Counted from the stretch's first letter, positions 33,874 through 43,487 are shown. The stretch is 64,000 bases of DNA from CAWKAV01 sp963847735 (GCA_963847735.1 CAWKAV010000002.1:62001-126000), one strand, 5' to 3'. Program-made: numbers and translations. The notes: generated by a model from the letters alone, not told the origin.

Positions 33874-33927
33874 AGTTGCACCGTATATAGTTAAAAGTTT
33901 ATATTAACTTATCAGCGTATCTATCTG

Positions 33928-34359
33928 TTATAGATTGTAAAGTTGATCACCTGAGAGAATGCTTACACCCTTCTCTCTCAATGTCTTGATCGCGTAGTCA
34001 ACCTCATCAAAACGGAAAATTATGACCGCGTTGTCGGCATTGCGTTCAGCAAAAGCATACATGTATTCGACGTTGATTTTTGATTCATCAAGCACCTGCA
34101 GGATCTTACACAAACCGCCCGGCTGATCAGGGACTTCCACGGCGACGACTTCTGTCTTGCTGACAGTAAACCTGTTCTCTTTCAAGGCGTTAAATGCAAC
34201 GTCCGTATCATCGACGAGCAATCGCAGGATACCGAAATCGGAAGTATCAGCCAGAGACAAAGCGCGAATGTTCACGTTCTTTTCCCACAGAACCCTGGCT
34301 ACTTCAGCGAGACGACCTGATTTGTTTTCGATAAAAATGGAAATCTGTTCAACTTTCAT
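33928..34359 (-). CDS. tandem ACT-domain regulatory protein
   Basis: A 143-residue protein made of two ACT domains (about residues 4-68 and 70-140). Motifs are ISIFIENKSGRLAEVARVL and AVEVPDQPGGLCKILQVLDE, the ligand-binding turns of this fold. It has no enzyme or DNA-binding domain. Stand-alone ACT proteins paired with paaK are common in anaerobes and presumably sense an aromatic amino acid to modulate the ligases. It sits 54 bases before one ligase and 18 bases after the other. Confidence 0.88.
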   Translation of the reverse strand: MKVEQISIFIENKSGRLAEVARVLWEKNVNIRALSLADTSDFGILRLLVDDTDVAFNALKENRFTVSKTEVVAVEVPDQPGGLCKILQVLDESKINVEYMYAFAERNADNAVIIFRFDEVDYAIKTLREKGVSILSGDQLYNL

Positions 34360-34377
34360 AAGTATCCATCCTTGTCA

Positions 34378-35679
34378 TCATTTAGGGCGATTATCGATGA
34401 CCCGCTGTGCTTTGCCTTCACTGCGGGCAATGGTTTTCGGCTCGACCAGACGAATCTTGCAACTGATACCGAGCAGGTCCTTGATCTCTTTTTCAATGCG
34501 ACGCGCAAGTCCCTGCAAGACCTTGATTTCATCGGAGAAAGTCCGCTCGTTGACTTCAACCTGAACTTCCAGTGTGTCGAGGGTGCCTTCCCGATTGACG
34601 ATCAACATGTAATGAGGCTCTACGCCTTCGATATTCATGAGCACGCTTTCGATCTGCGACGGGTAAACATTCACGCCGCGGATAATCAGCATGTCGTCGG
34701 AGCGGCCGCACATCCGCGCAAGACGTCGGTGAGTCCGTCCACAGACGCAAGGTTCAGCGATGATCCTGCTGATGTCGCGGGTGCGATAACGAAGCAGCGG
34801 GATGCCCTCCTTGGTGATCGTCGTGATGACCAGCTCGCCCTGTTCGCCTTCCGGAAGGACCTCTCCGCTGCTTGGATCAATAATCTCCGGGATAAAATGA
34901 TCCTCCCAGATATGCAGGCCGTTCTGCGCCTCGATACACTCGACACCGACACCGGGTCCGAGAATTTCTGACAGGCCATAGATGTCAATGGCCTTGATAC
35001 CGACTTTATTTTCGATCTCATCGCGCATCTTCTCGGACCAGGGTTCTGCACCAAGGATGCCTATGCGCAGCTTGAAATCGCGGATATCAACCCTCTCCTC
35101 TGCCGCTGCTTCGGCAAGGTAGAGGCTGTAAGATGGAGTACAGGTCAGGATCGTTGAACCAAAGTCCTGCATGATCATCAACTGCTTCTTGGTATTTCCG
35201 CCGGACATGGGGATGACCGATGCGCCAATTTTTTCGGCACCGTAATGAGCTCCGAGCCCGCCGGTAAAGAGACCGTAGCCGTAGGCATTATGCAGAATAT
35301 CGCCACTATGGGCGCCGGCGGCCACAAAGGAGCGGGCCATCATTTCAGTCCAGTTGGCTATGTCACGACGCGTGTAACCCACCACGGTTGGTTTGCCTGT
35401 TGTGCCCGACGAAGCATGGATGCGAACAATCTGATCGAGCGGTTTGGCAAAAAGACCATAGGGATAGTTATCACGCATATCCTGCTTGACCGTAAACGGC
35501 AGGCGCTGCAGGTCATCAAGCGACTTGATGCTCTCCGGCCTGATACCAGCCTTGTCAAGCTGCTGCCTGTAAAATGGAACAGTGGCATAAACGCGCTCGA
35601 CAACTTGCTGCAGGCGTTTTACCTGGAGAGCCTCGAGAGCTTCCCGGGGCAGTGTTTCAAACTCGTCGTTCCAGATCAT
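34378..35679 (-). CDS. paaK: phenylacetate-CoA ligase (upstream copy)
   Basis: A 433-residue paralogue of the downstream ligase and first gene of the operon. The P-loop ASSGTTGKPTVVGYTRRD (near residue 91), YGLSEILGPGVGVEC, RYRTRDISRIIAEPCVCGR and VYPSQIESVLMNIEG are all present. The two copies share architecture but differ clearly throughout, which suggests different aryl or indole acid substrates rather than recent duplication. The 158 bases upstream contain TTGATA and TTTATT at 18-base spacing as a possible promoter, but this is weak. Confidence 0.9.
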   Translation of the reverse strand: MIWNDEFETLPREALEALQVKRLQQVVERVYATVPFYRQQLDKAGIRPESIKSLDDLQRLPFTVKQDMRDNYPYGLFAKPLDQIVRIHASSGTTGKPTVVGYTRRDIANWTEMMARSFVAAGAHSGDILHNAYGYGLFTGGLGAHYGAEKIGASVIPMSGGNTKKQLMIMQDFGSTILTCTPSYSLYLAEAAAEERVDIRDFKLRIGILGAEPWSEKMRDEIENKVGIKAIDIYGLSEILGPGVGVECIEAQNGLHIWEDHFIPEIIDPSSGEVLPEGEQGELVITTITKEGIPLLRYRTRDISRIIAEPCVCGRTHRRLARMCGRSDDMLIIRGVNVYPSQIESVLMNIEGVEPHYMLIVNREGTLDTLEVQVEVNERTFSDEIKVLQGLARRIEKEIKDLLGISCKIRLVEPKTIARSEGKAQRVIDNRPK

Positions 35680-35837
35680 GATTGTGTCCTTACGCTGCCT
35701 TTCAGAAAGAGGCGTAATTGCAAATAAACCTCAAAAAGAGTAGAGATATCAAGATGTTTGTGGATTTAAAGTTGGGTCATAAAAATCAACGAATCATAGC
35801 GGAGATTTAGACAGGTTGTCAACGGATGGGGCCGGAT

Positions 35838-36755
35838 TCAGCGAGGTTTTTGCATAGAGAGAAGAAGTCCTTCGAGAATACCGAAATCACTGACCGTTAA
35901 GGATTCCGCCCTAATTCTTTGCATCAGACCAAGAACGATCTCCAAACCGGCAACGATGAGGTCACCGCGTCCGGCTTCCATGCCGGGCAGAGCTTCACGT
36001 TCAGAGCAACAGAGAGGTATCAACAACCCATACCACTCTTGCAGACGTGCCAGTGACAAGGAATAATTGTTGACCTGACGCCAGTCATACTCGGTCATCT
36101 GCATGTCCAGGGCCGCCAGGGTCGTAACCGAGCCTGCCGTACCGACCAGGGTCAGCGCCACCGGGTTCAGGCTGAGCGCGTCACAGACATCAGCAAGCTC
36201 AGCAACCAGCTCGGCAAGGACATCATCAATGGATTTCTGGCGCTGCCTTTGCAATGGGCAACACTCGGCAAGACGGACTACGCCCAGCGGCAAACTGCGC
36301 GACCAGACAATCTTCTGCTGCAAGCAGAGTACAAACTCTGTGCTGCCGCCACCGATATCGACGATCAGGACTTGATCCGGCACGGGATCAAGGGCACTCA
36401 GAACGCCGGCCACCATATATTCGGCCTCCATCTGGCCACTGATGATTTCAAGCGGTACCCGGGTCATCCAGTTGATTTCAGAGGCAAATGCCTCGCCGTT
36501 CACGGCCTGACGAAACGCGGCGGTGCCAACCGCCCTCACCTGACTGGCTCCGGCCTGTTGACAGGCTTCGGCAAATTCCTGAAAAACAAACAGGGCCCTC
36601 TCCATTGCTGCGGGAGACAAACCCTCTTGTTCAGAAAAACCACCGGCCAGACGACTAATACGCCGTAGATAAAAACTTGGCACAACCTCGTTGTCTACGA
36701 CTTTACCAACCAGCAAGCGCAGGGTATTGCTGCCAGCGTCAATCGCCGCTAACAC
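35838..36755 (-). CDS. ppx: Ppx/GppA-family exopolyphosphatase/pppGpp phosphatase
   Basis: A 305-residue protein of the actin-like ASKHA fold. AAIDAGSNTLRLLVG (phosphate-1), AVGTAAFRQAVNG, VLIVDIGGGSTEFVL (phosphate-2) and VGTAGSVTTLAALD mark the active site. It matches the shorter Ppx/GppA form without the C-terminal HD-like domain. It starts at GTG sharing a base with the stop of the Na/Pi cotransporter gene (TAGTG), so the two are translationally coupled. Hydrolysis of polyphosphate, or of pppGpp, beside a phosphate transporter fits phosphate homeostasis. Confidence 0.88.
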   Translation of the reverse strand: MLAAIDAGSNTLRLLVGKVVDNEVVPSFYLRRISRLAGGFSEQEGLSPAAMERALFVFQEFAEACQQAGASQVRAVGTAAFRQAVNGEAFASEINWMTRVPLEIISGQMEAEYMVAGVLSALDPVPDQVLIVDIGGGSTEFVLCLQQKIVWSRSLPLGVVRLAECCPLQRQRQKSIDDVLAELVAELADVCDALSLNPVALTLVGTAGSVTTLAALDMQMTEYDWRQVNNYSLSLARLQEWYGLLIPLCCSEREALPGMEAGRGDLIVAGLEIVLGLMQRIRAESLTVSDFGILEGLLLSMQKPR

Positions 36756-38446
36756 TATTTTTTACCGACAACCGCTTTGGCGATGCCGTAGGTGTGGTCA
36801 CCGATCTTCTCGAAGTTATGCAGCATATCGATAAAAATAAGCCCTGAATTCACCGTACATTCTCCGGTATTAAGGCGTTTGATATGATTGTTGCGCAATT
36901 GCTCCTCGAGATCGTCTATAGCATCCTCAACGCGGTGAGCTTCCAGATAAATGTTTTTGTTCTTGGTTTCGAGAGCCTTGATGATTGATGCCAGAAAACC
37001 CTTGGTCAATTCCGAGATTTCAGTGATTTCGCTCATTGCCACATCGGAAAAGGTAATTTTCTGGTCGAGCTTGCGTTGGCAGAGGTTCCAGAGGTTTTCA
37101 CAGTGATCCCCGACACGCTCAAGGTCGTTGACAATGTGCATCATTGAAGCGACCTCCTCAGAGGCTTCCTGGGTGATCGATTGCTGTGACAGGGCGACCA
37201 GAAAATCCATAATCTCTTTCTGCAGGATGTCAGTCAAATCCTCTTTCTTCAATAAACCCGGGATCTTTTTCAGGTCATTATCCTGCAAGAAAAGCAGGGT
37301 TTCATCGACCATGTCCTTGGCAACCTGGGCCATGCGAAGGGTTTCGGAGCGGGCCTGGGCAAGCGCAATAGGCGGTGTATTCAAGACCCTGTTGTCGAGA
37401 AATTTGAGGTGAAAATCAGCCTCTTCATCGTGGCCGCGGATGACAAGTGTACTCAATTTGGCCAAGAGGCCGACCAAAGGCAGGAAGATGATCGTATTGA
37501 TAATGTTGAACATGGTGTGGGTGTTGGCGATATGCCGGGCAATAAACGGCTTGTCGCCAATCTCGCCACCCATCCTGGCCACCTGATCCTGGGTTTGTAT
37601 AACAAAATCCGCGTCCCCTGGTGTAATGCTTCGAATAAAATCGAGCAGGAACGGAAAGAATAACAACATGTAGCAGACACCAAGAAAATTAAAAAGGAAG
37701 TGCGCAAGGGCTGTGCGCCGAGCGGCCAGGTTGGTGCCGATCGCGGCCAGGTTGGCGGTAATCGTGGTGCCGATATTCTCGCCGAGGATCAGGGCGACGC
37801 TGGCCTCGAAAGAGATCAGTCCGCTGCTGGCAAGGGCAATGGTGATACCTATGGTTGCGCTGCTGCTCTGCACGATCAGGGTCAGGATGGTGCCGATCAA
37901 CACACCAATCAAATGGCTATTGCCCACCACCAGGAAAATGTTGCGGAATTCTTCACTGGTTTTGACCGGATCGAACGCTTTGGTCATGATGTGCAGACCA
38001 TAGAACAGCAGACCAAAGCCGAGCAGGATCTCGCCGAAGTAGCTCCATTTCTTGTTACTAGAAAAGAGCTTGAAGGCGGCCCCCAGACCAATGGCCGGCA
38101 AGGCATACTTGGTTATCTTGAAAGCAATTAATTGGGCAGTCACCGTCGTGCCTATATTTGCGCCCAGGATGACTCCAATCGACTGCACGAGAGACATCAA
38201 GCCGGCATTAACGAAGCCGACCACCATAACCGTGGTGGCACTTGAAGACTGAATGATGGCTGTGACTGCGATTCCGACCAGGGTACCGACAAAGCGGTTG
38301 TCGGTCAGCGCGGCAAGAATTTTTCGCATACGGCTGCCAGCAACCTTCTGCAGGCCTTCCGACATGATCTTCATGCCAAAAAGGAACATGCCAAGCCCAC
38401 CCATCAGACCAAAGATGAGCTGCTTGTTAAGTAATATTTCCAACAT
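36755..38446 (-). CDS. Na/Pi cotransporter family protein with PhoU-like C-terminal domain
   Basis: A 563-residue membrane protein. The N-terminal half has two inverted Na/Pi-cotransport repeats with the QSSSATTVMVVGF and QSSSATIGITIALA signatures. Residues from about 345 on form a cytosolic four-helix PhoU-like domain. MLEIL at 38446 is chosen because GCAGGAG lies just before; an ORF start five codons upstream has none. It probably moves phosphate with sodium across the inner membrane. It overlaps ppx by one base and follows the cNMP-binding protein gene by 125 bases. Confidence 0.88.
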   Translation of the reverse strand: MLEILLNKQLIFGLMGGLGMFLFGMKIMSEGLQKVAGSRMRKILAALTDNRFVGTLVGIAVTAIIQSSSATTVMVVGFVNAGLMSLVQSIGVILGANIGTTVTAQLIAFKITKYALPAIGLGAAFKLFSSNKKWSYFGEILLGFGLLFYGLHIMTKAFDPVKTSEEFRNIFLVVGNSHLIGVLIGTILTLIVQSSSATIGITIALASSGLISFEASVALILGENIGTTITANLAAIGTNLAARRTALAHFLFNFLGVCYMLLFFPFLLDFIRSITPGDADFVIQTQDQVARMGGEIGDKPFIARHIANTHTMFNIINTIIFLPLVGLLAKLSTLVIRGHDEEADFHLKFLDNRVLNTPPIALAQARSETLRMAQVAKDMVDETLLFLQDNDLKKIPGLLKKEDLTDILQKEIMDFLVALSQQSITQEASEEVASMMHIVNDLERVGDHCENLWNLCQRKLDQKITFSDVAMSEITEISELTKGFLASIIKALETKNKNIYLEAHRVEDAIDDLEEQLRNNHIKRLNTGECTVNSGLIFIDMLHNFEKIGDHTYGIAKAVVGKK

Positions 38447-38571
38447 TGCTGACTCCTGCAAAAAGGATTAATAGCATGGGGACGTTCCTCAGGATCGGGG
38501 ACGGATAGATATACTTTGGAAGAATTTGCAATTCAACCGAAAAGGGAAATCTGGCGGGCGCATATAAGCGA

Positions 38572-39048
38572 CTAGACCTTCTGCATCGACCAGATTAGCA
38601 TGTCGCGGTAGTCCTCATTTGCCTCGCGCACACGTTTGCTGAAAACCTTGACAATATTGCTGAGTAGTTTAAGGGCAAGGGCGGCATCATCCCGGCAGAG
38701 TCGTTCCAGGTCAACTTTTTTAAGGCTGATTAATTCAGCGTTTTCAGCGACCCGGGCGGTCGCAGATCGTGGCAAACCATCAATAACAGCCATTTCGCCG
38801 AAGATATCTTCAGCGCCGAGGACGACAAGAGTTTTTTCGTCTCCTTCGGCAAACATCTTGGAGATTCGAATCGTGCCTTTCTTGACCAGAAACAGCGATT
38901 CACCGGGCATGTTTTCAATAAAAATTGTGGTGCCTTCGCTCATTTCACGCATTTCGCAATAAGAGGCGAGCTTGCCAAGGGCCTCATTATCAAAACCCTT
39001 AAGCAAACTGCTCCCTCTAATATCTGAAAAATCTTCTGCTTTAAGCAT
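38572..39048 (-). CDS. cyclic nucleotide-binding domain protein without DNA-binding domain
   Basis: A 158-residue protein that is a single cNMP-binding beta-barrel with flanking helices. The phosphate-binding cassette region reads EDIFGEMAVIDGLPRSATARV (about residues 80-100, shown in part: GEMAVIDGLPRSATARV). The family Gly-Glu and Arg positions are present. There is no helix-turn-helix, so it is not a CRP-type transcription factor. It precedes the Na/Pi cotransporter and ppx on the same strand and may act as a small sensor protein for them. Binding of cAMP, cGMP or c-di-GMP cannot be told from sequence. Confidence 0.82.
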   Translation of the reverse strand: MLKAEDFSDIRGSSLLKGFDNEALGKLASYCEMREMSEGTTIFIENMPGESLFLVKKGTIRISKMFAEGDEKTLVVLGAEDIFGEMAVIDGLPRSATARVAENAELISLKKVDLERLCRDDAALALKLLSNIVKVFSKRVREANEDYRDMLIWSMQKV

Positions 39049-39160
39049 GGGGAAGCTCTTTCATTAATTCTACCTGACTGTCCAGGATAGTTGGATCGAG
39101 AGTGTGTCAACTTCTGTCAATTCGATGAAGTCTGTTTTTTATCACTGTGGGCCAACAAAA

Positions 39161-39685
39161 TCAACCAACCGTTTTCTGAGCGAGACGATAAGTATGCTGG
39201 TACTTGACATAAGCACCGGCAACCGACCCCAGTCTCGCACACTCATCGTCCGTCAGCGCCCTTTTGACACGGCCCGGGCTACCCATAACCAGTGAACAAG
39301 GGGGTATTTGCGTGCCGGGCGCGACAACTGTGCCGGCGGCGATCAGTGACGAGGCACCGACCACGGCACCGTCGAGGACAATTGCCCCAATGCCGACAAG
39401 GCTTCCATCGCAAACAGTACAACCATGCAAGGTCACGCCATGACCGACAGTAACATCATTGCCGACAACAGTCGGGTGCGTATCATGGGTTACGTGGACA
39501 ATGGTGCCGTCCTGGATATTGGTTCTGCAGCCTATGCGAATATAATTAACATCGCCGCGCACGACCACGTTAAACCACAGGCTCGAGCTTTCACCAATCT
39601 TAACATCACCGATCACACAGGCATTCGGGGCAAGAAAAACAGATGCATCAATTTGCGGAGAAATCCCTTTGTATTCAAGTAGCAT
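39161..39685 (-). CDS. gamma-class carbonic anhydrase family protein
   Basis: A 174-residue left-handed beta-helix protein of hexapeptide repeats. The three metal-ligand His are placed as in the gamma class: IVHVTHDTH followed by VGHGVTLHGC. The conserved Arg/Asp pair appears in VVRGDVNYIRIG. The ATG at 39685 starts the fold; an ORF extension of 46 codons upstream is not conserved. Members form trimers and may hydrate CO2 or act as acetyltransferase-like proteins (YrdA, PaaY). It is monocistronic. Confidence 0.88.
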   Translation of the reverse strand: MLLEYKGISPQIDASVFLAPNACVIGDVKIGESSSLWFNVVVRGDVNYIRIGCRTNIQDGTIVHVTHDTHPTVVGNDVTVGHGVTLHGCTVCDGSLVGIGAIVLDGAVVGASSLIAAGTVVAPGTQIPPCSLVMGSPGRVKRALTDDECARLGSVAGAYVKYQHTYRLAQKTVG

Positions 39686-39916
39686 AGACGAGTAACCTCG
39701 AGTGAAATAGACAACTCCGATGGGGCAGTTGAAATCTCGACGTGCCGTCACCAGCACATCGATATTGAAATTACCGCTTTGAGTATCTTCATTTTTTGGG
39801 GTGGATTTACGGCTTTTTGCCAATCTAAAAAGAGGAGTGCAAACGGGCGGTTGATAAACGGGAAAAACCGGCCGCCCTCCGGTTGTTATACGGTCTTAAG
39901 CGCCAGAGGAATCCGG

Positions 39917-40198
39917 TCAGATCTTGCCATTGACCTTGTCACGCAACTCCTTGCCGACTTTAAAGAAGGGTAGTCTTTTGGGTTGAACCTTGATAACTTC
40001 GCCGGTCTTGGGATTGCGCCCCATGTAAGCCTGGTAATCCTTGACTACAAAACTGCCAAAGCCACGTATTTCAATGCGGCCGCCGGATGTCAGCGTTTCC
40101 GCCATAGAGTCAAAGACAATATTGACGATTTCTTCTGATTTTTTATATGTGAGGCCATTGCGAGCAGCCAGAGCTTCCACCAACTCAGATTTGTTCAT
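39917..40198 (-). CDS. ihfB: integration host factor / HU-family DNA-binding protein (beta-subunit-like)
   Basis: A 93-residue histone-like protein that bends DNA as a dimer. MNKSELVEALAARNGLTYKK starts the dimerisation helices. RIEIRGFGSFVVKDY and MGRNPKTGEVIKVQPKRLPF form the DNA-binding arm with the intercalating Pro. FKVGKELRDKVNG ends it. GGAGG lies before the ATG at 40198; six upstream in-frame codons are left out. The RIEIRGFGSF and GKELRD signatures favour IhfB over HU, but this is not certain. Confidence 0.88.
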   Translation of the reverse strand: MNKSELVEALAARNGLTYKKSEEIVNIVFDSMAETLTSGGRIEIRGFGSFVVKDYQAYMGRNPKTGEVIKVQPKRLPFFKVGKELRDKVNGKI

Positions 40199-40371
40199 GT
40201 TTTCCTCCAGAGACAAACTAAACTCGTGATCAGAGCCCGAATTGCGATGCTACGGTGAGAGAAAAGCTCTGCAAACGTTATCTATAATACTCCGTCATGA
40301 CGGGCTGTCAAGCCCATCAACCTGTATTTCCAGAGGGTTGTGAAGTTAAAAAGAGAAGTATGCCCATAGAC

Positions 40372-40941
40372 TCAGATTGTTGTAAAAGGAGACAGTGTCC
40401 AGATAATGCGAGCATCCTGGTCTCCGGTGTTATCCCAACGATGTGGTAAATGAGACTTGAAAGAAAGGCTGTCGCCGGAGGACAGGGAATATTCTTCACC
40501 GGCAATTGTGACCTTGAGCTGACCTTCAATCAGGACAATCAGCTCATCACCCGGATGGTGCATGTGCTTCATTCCGCTGGTTCCACCTTTGGGAACGGTG
40601 CAGAGGAATGACATAAACTGCGGATCGCGCAATCCTGATGTGTACGACTCGGTGTGCATATTGTCTTCATCATCGTAAACGGTTGTGTCTCGCTGACCGG
40701 GTGCAGGAGAAAACAATCTCATGGGTGGTAGAAACTTCTTCCACAAAATAAGTTGATACTTTTGTCAAAAACAGCAGCGAGCTTCATCAGGATCTCAACG
40801 GAAGGGATCGTCAGACCGCGTTCAACCCTGGATATCATATTTGAGGAGACTTTGGACTGTGCTGCCAGAGATCTGAATTGTCATGTCACTTTTGAGTCGT
40901 ATCGCTTTTAGCTTTTTACCGACAATTTTTTTCAGCTTCAT
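40372..40941 (-). pseudogene. XRE-cupin transcriptional regulator, frameshifted several times
   Basis: A tandem paralogue of the following regulator, broken into at least four frame pieces. Reading leftward from ATG 40941, MKLKKIVGKKLKAIRLKSDM is followed in another frame by QSKVSSNMISRVERGLTIPS and EILMKLAAVFDKSIN. A third piece starts near 40740, and then comes the cupin domain with MKHMHHPGDELIVLIEG and LPHRWDN. The helix-turn-helix and cupin parts are each clearly homologous to the neighbour, so the gene was once whole. Decay after duplication or local sequencing errors are both possible. Confidence 0.75.
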
Positions 40942-40992
40942 AATACGTTCTCTTTGATGTATGGATGTTGGAAGTTACGGTCTTAATTAAAA

Positions 40993-41548
40993 TTAGGTGC
41001 GGCGAGAAACAACCCAGAGAACATGCGTTTTGACCACGATGGAGATTTCGCCAGCGATGCGGAAATGAGGCTTTAAAAACTATGGAATCGCCTTCTTCCA
41101 ACTCGTAACGATCTCCATCAATCACAAATTCCAGTGAGCCCTCAAGAACAAGGGCGAACTCCTCGCCGGTATGGACCATGCCACCATCGCCGCTGCTGCA
41201 GTTTTCTTCAATGGTGTCGAAAAAAACCGTAAAATTCGGATCGCGAAGACCTTGTGTCAAGCTGATAATCTGATGTTTGTCTTCAAAGAAAAAGATCGGC
41301 TCACCCTGCCCCTTTTTGGTGTGGATGATGGTCGAACCCTTCTCGGCTTCCTCGACAAAATAGTTGATACTCATACCAAAAGCCTTGGCAAGCTTGACGA
41401 TGATTTCGACAGAAGGTGTTGTGAGACCACGTTCTATTCTGGAAATCATATTTGAAGACACACAGGAGCTCTCGGCTAGTTCCTGTATTGTCATATCATT
41501 GCGTAATCTTGTGGATTTGAGTTTTCTTCCGATTATCTTTTTCACCAT
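40993..41548 (-). CDS. XRE-family regulator with C-terminal cupin domain, probable frameshift near the end
   Basis: A DNA-binding regulator of about 185 residues. The helix-turn-helix (residues 10-65) reads TIQELAESSCVSSNMISRIE. A linker follows, and then a cupin domain with MVHTGEEFALVLEGSLEF and FPHRWRNL. The raw frame runs past the usual end, but a one-base shift near 41035 gives VKTHVLWVVSRRT and a stop at 40993-40995, which fits the family ending. Such proteins (PuuR/SutR-like) sense a small metabolite through the cupin. MVKKIIGRKLK at 41548 is the likely start. Target genes are unknown; bioB lies divergently upstream. Confidence 0.78.
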
Positions 41549-41655
41549 GTCTAATGAGGCTCCACTCGTATCAAAAATGAAATATCGTTCTATCATTCAG
41601 AAGTTGGATGTCAACTAAATATGTACTACAAATAACATAAATAGTAAAAGTGAGG

Positions 41656-41687
41656 TCGTTAACCATGCACAAACACCAGGTTGACAA
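41656..41687 (+). promoter_or_regulatory. BirA-type biotin operator upstream of bioB
   Basis: TCGTTAACC (41656-41664) and GGTTGACAA (41679-41687) form the inverted halves of the BirA box (TTGTTAACC-N14/16-GGTTAACAA type), separated by 14 bases. It lies 60 bases before the bioB ATG. Repression by biotinyl-AMP-bound BirA is the known role of this box. Confidence 0.75.
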
Positions 41688-41745
41688 TTCGCAAACCATC
41701 GCAGATAATTCGTAGCCGCAAATCAATAGACATCAGGAGTTATTC

Positions 41746-42742
41746 ATGAATTACTGGCAGGATGTGGAAGCAACTTGTTCGATCTGGTCGTCGCCGGGCA
41801 GTCACCGTCCCGTGCTCAAGGCGTCGACTATTCTGCGCTCCAGTGGCGCTGAATACACGGCATATATGGCCGGAGCCCATCATCTTGAAAGAAAAGTCCC
41901 TTGGCGACGTTGTCCAGCTCTGTTCGATCATTAACGCCAAGTCCGGTCGTTGCCAGGAAAACTGTTCTTTCTGTGCACAATCGGCTCACCACCAGTCTTC
42001 GCCGCCTGTATACCCATTAAAATCGCGTGAAGAAATTATTGATGGGGCACGACGGGCCCAGGCAGAAGGTTCACATTGCTACGGCATCGTGACAAGCGGG
42101 ACACGGCCCGACATTAGGCAAGGAATTTGATACCATTCTTTCCGCCATTCGAGAAATCCGCGAATCGATTTGACTATCGAACCTTCTGCTTCATTAGGGT
42201 TGTTGACGGAAGAACTGGCAGATGCCCTGGCCGAAGCGGGTTGTGTCACCTATCACCACAACCTGGAAACCGCCCGCTCCTTTTTCCCGAATATCTGCAC
42301 AACTCATGATTATGAGGAGGACGTCAAGACCGTCAAGCTGGCCAAGGCGGCAGGAATGAAAGTCTGCTGTGGTGGCATTTTCGGGCTGGGAGAGTCTTGC
42401 GATCAACGGGTCGAGCTGGCAGAAACATTGCGTGAACTGGAGGTTGATTCCGTACCTCTGAATTTCCTCAACCCGATCAAAGGCACGCCACTGGAAAACC
42501 ACAAGTTCCTGACTCCCATGGACTGTGTGCGCGCCATCACCATGTTCCGCTATTTCCTGCCAGACAAACCGATCAGTGTCTGCGGTGGTCGGGAAACCAA
42601 TTTGCGTGAGCTGCAATCGTGGATTTTCATGGCTGGCGCCAGCGGCACCATGGTTGGCAATTACCTGACCACATCCGGTCGTGATCGTGATATCGATATG
42701 CAGATGTTTGCCGATATCGAGGTAAGAACTGATGGCTGCTGA
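41746..42742 (+). pseudogene. bioB: biotin synthase, multiple frameshifts in the first 430 bases
   Basis: The radical-SAM enzyme that inserts sulfur into dethiobiotin. The ATG at 41746 has AGGAG before it. Pieces of the expected protein appear in alternating frames: MNYWQDV, FDLVVAGQSPSRAQGVD, YMAGAHHL, KEKSLGDVVQLCSIINAKSG, then the cluster motif CQENCSFCAQS, then GKEFDTILSAIREIRESI. From 42170 the frame is clean through GCVTYHHNLET, CCGGIFGLGES and FLNPIKGTPLE to the end. At least six small indels are needed. The intact operator and strong conservation argue for sequence errors. It overlaps bioD by 11 bases. Confidence 0.85.
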
Positions 42743-43487
42743 GAAAACGTGTCCGGCCATATTTATTACCGGCACAGACACAGGGGTCGGAAAAACACTT
42801 GTTGCTGCTGCCCTGGCACGACATTTCTCGTCACAGGGCATGAAGGTCGGGGTCATGAAGCCGATCGAGACAGGGGTAGAGAACCCTGCCGAGCTGGGTT
42901 CAGATGCCGCCCTGCTTCGCTGGGCAGCCAATTCAACAGATGACAGATGAGCTTGATCTCACCGTACCGTTTTCCACAGCCACTGGCACCCTGCCAGGCC
43001 GCAACAGCCGCAAAGAGCCAGATTGAATCGGACAAAATTGTCGAGGCCTATCAGGCTCTTCGACTGCGGTAAAGACATTGTGCTTGTTGAAGGCGCAGGA
43101 GGCCTGATGGTGCCCATCCGTGGTGGCTTCATTATGGCAGATCTCGCCAGGCAGATTGGAACTTCCGCTTCTGGTCGTCACTCACCCACGGCTCGGGACC
43201 CTGAATCACACCCTCTTGACAACTTTTGCTGCACGTGCCATGGATCTGGAATGTTTGCGGCTTCATCATCAACCAGATGCCCGAGAATCCCGGCGAAGCA
43301 GAACGGACAGCCCCTCACCTGCTCTCTTCCCTGGCCTCTGCCGATTTGCTGGGAGTCCTGCCAGAGGTCACCGGCACAGAACAAGAGAAAGTCAAGACTG
43401 CTTGCCGAAGAAATAGCAGAATTACCAGCCTACCAATGGCTGCTTGAGTGGTCTCGGCTGTTATCCATGATCTTGGTTGCAACATGA
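42732..43487 (+). pseudogene. bioD: dethiobiotin synthetase, frameshifted
   Basis: An ATP-dependent ligase closing the ureido ring of dethiobiotin, the step before BioB. The N-terminus has the P-loop ITGTDTGVGKTLVAAALARH and VMKPIETGV. The frame then breaks near 42945. IVLVEGAGGLMVPIRGGF, PLLVVTHPRLGTLNHTLLT, GFIINQMPENPGEAERTAP and LLAEEIAELPAYQWLLEW follow in different frames up to the stop at 43487. All family blocks are recoverable with a handful of one-base shifts. It is coupled to bioB by overlap and shares its biotin operator. Confidence 0.82.
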
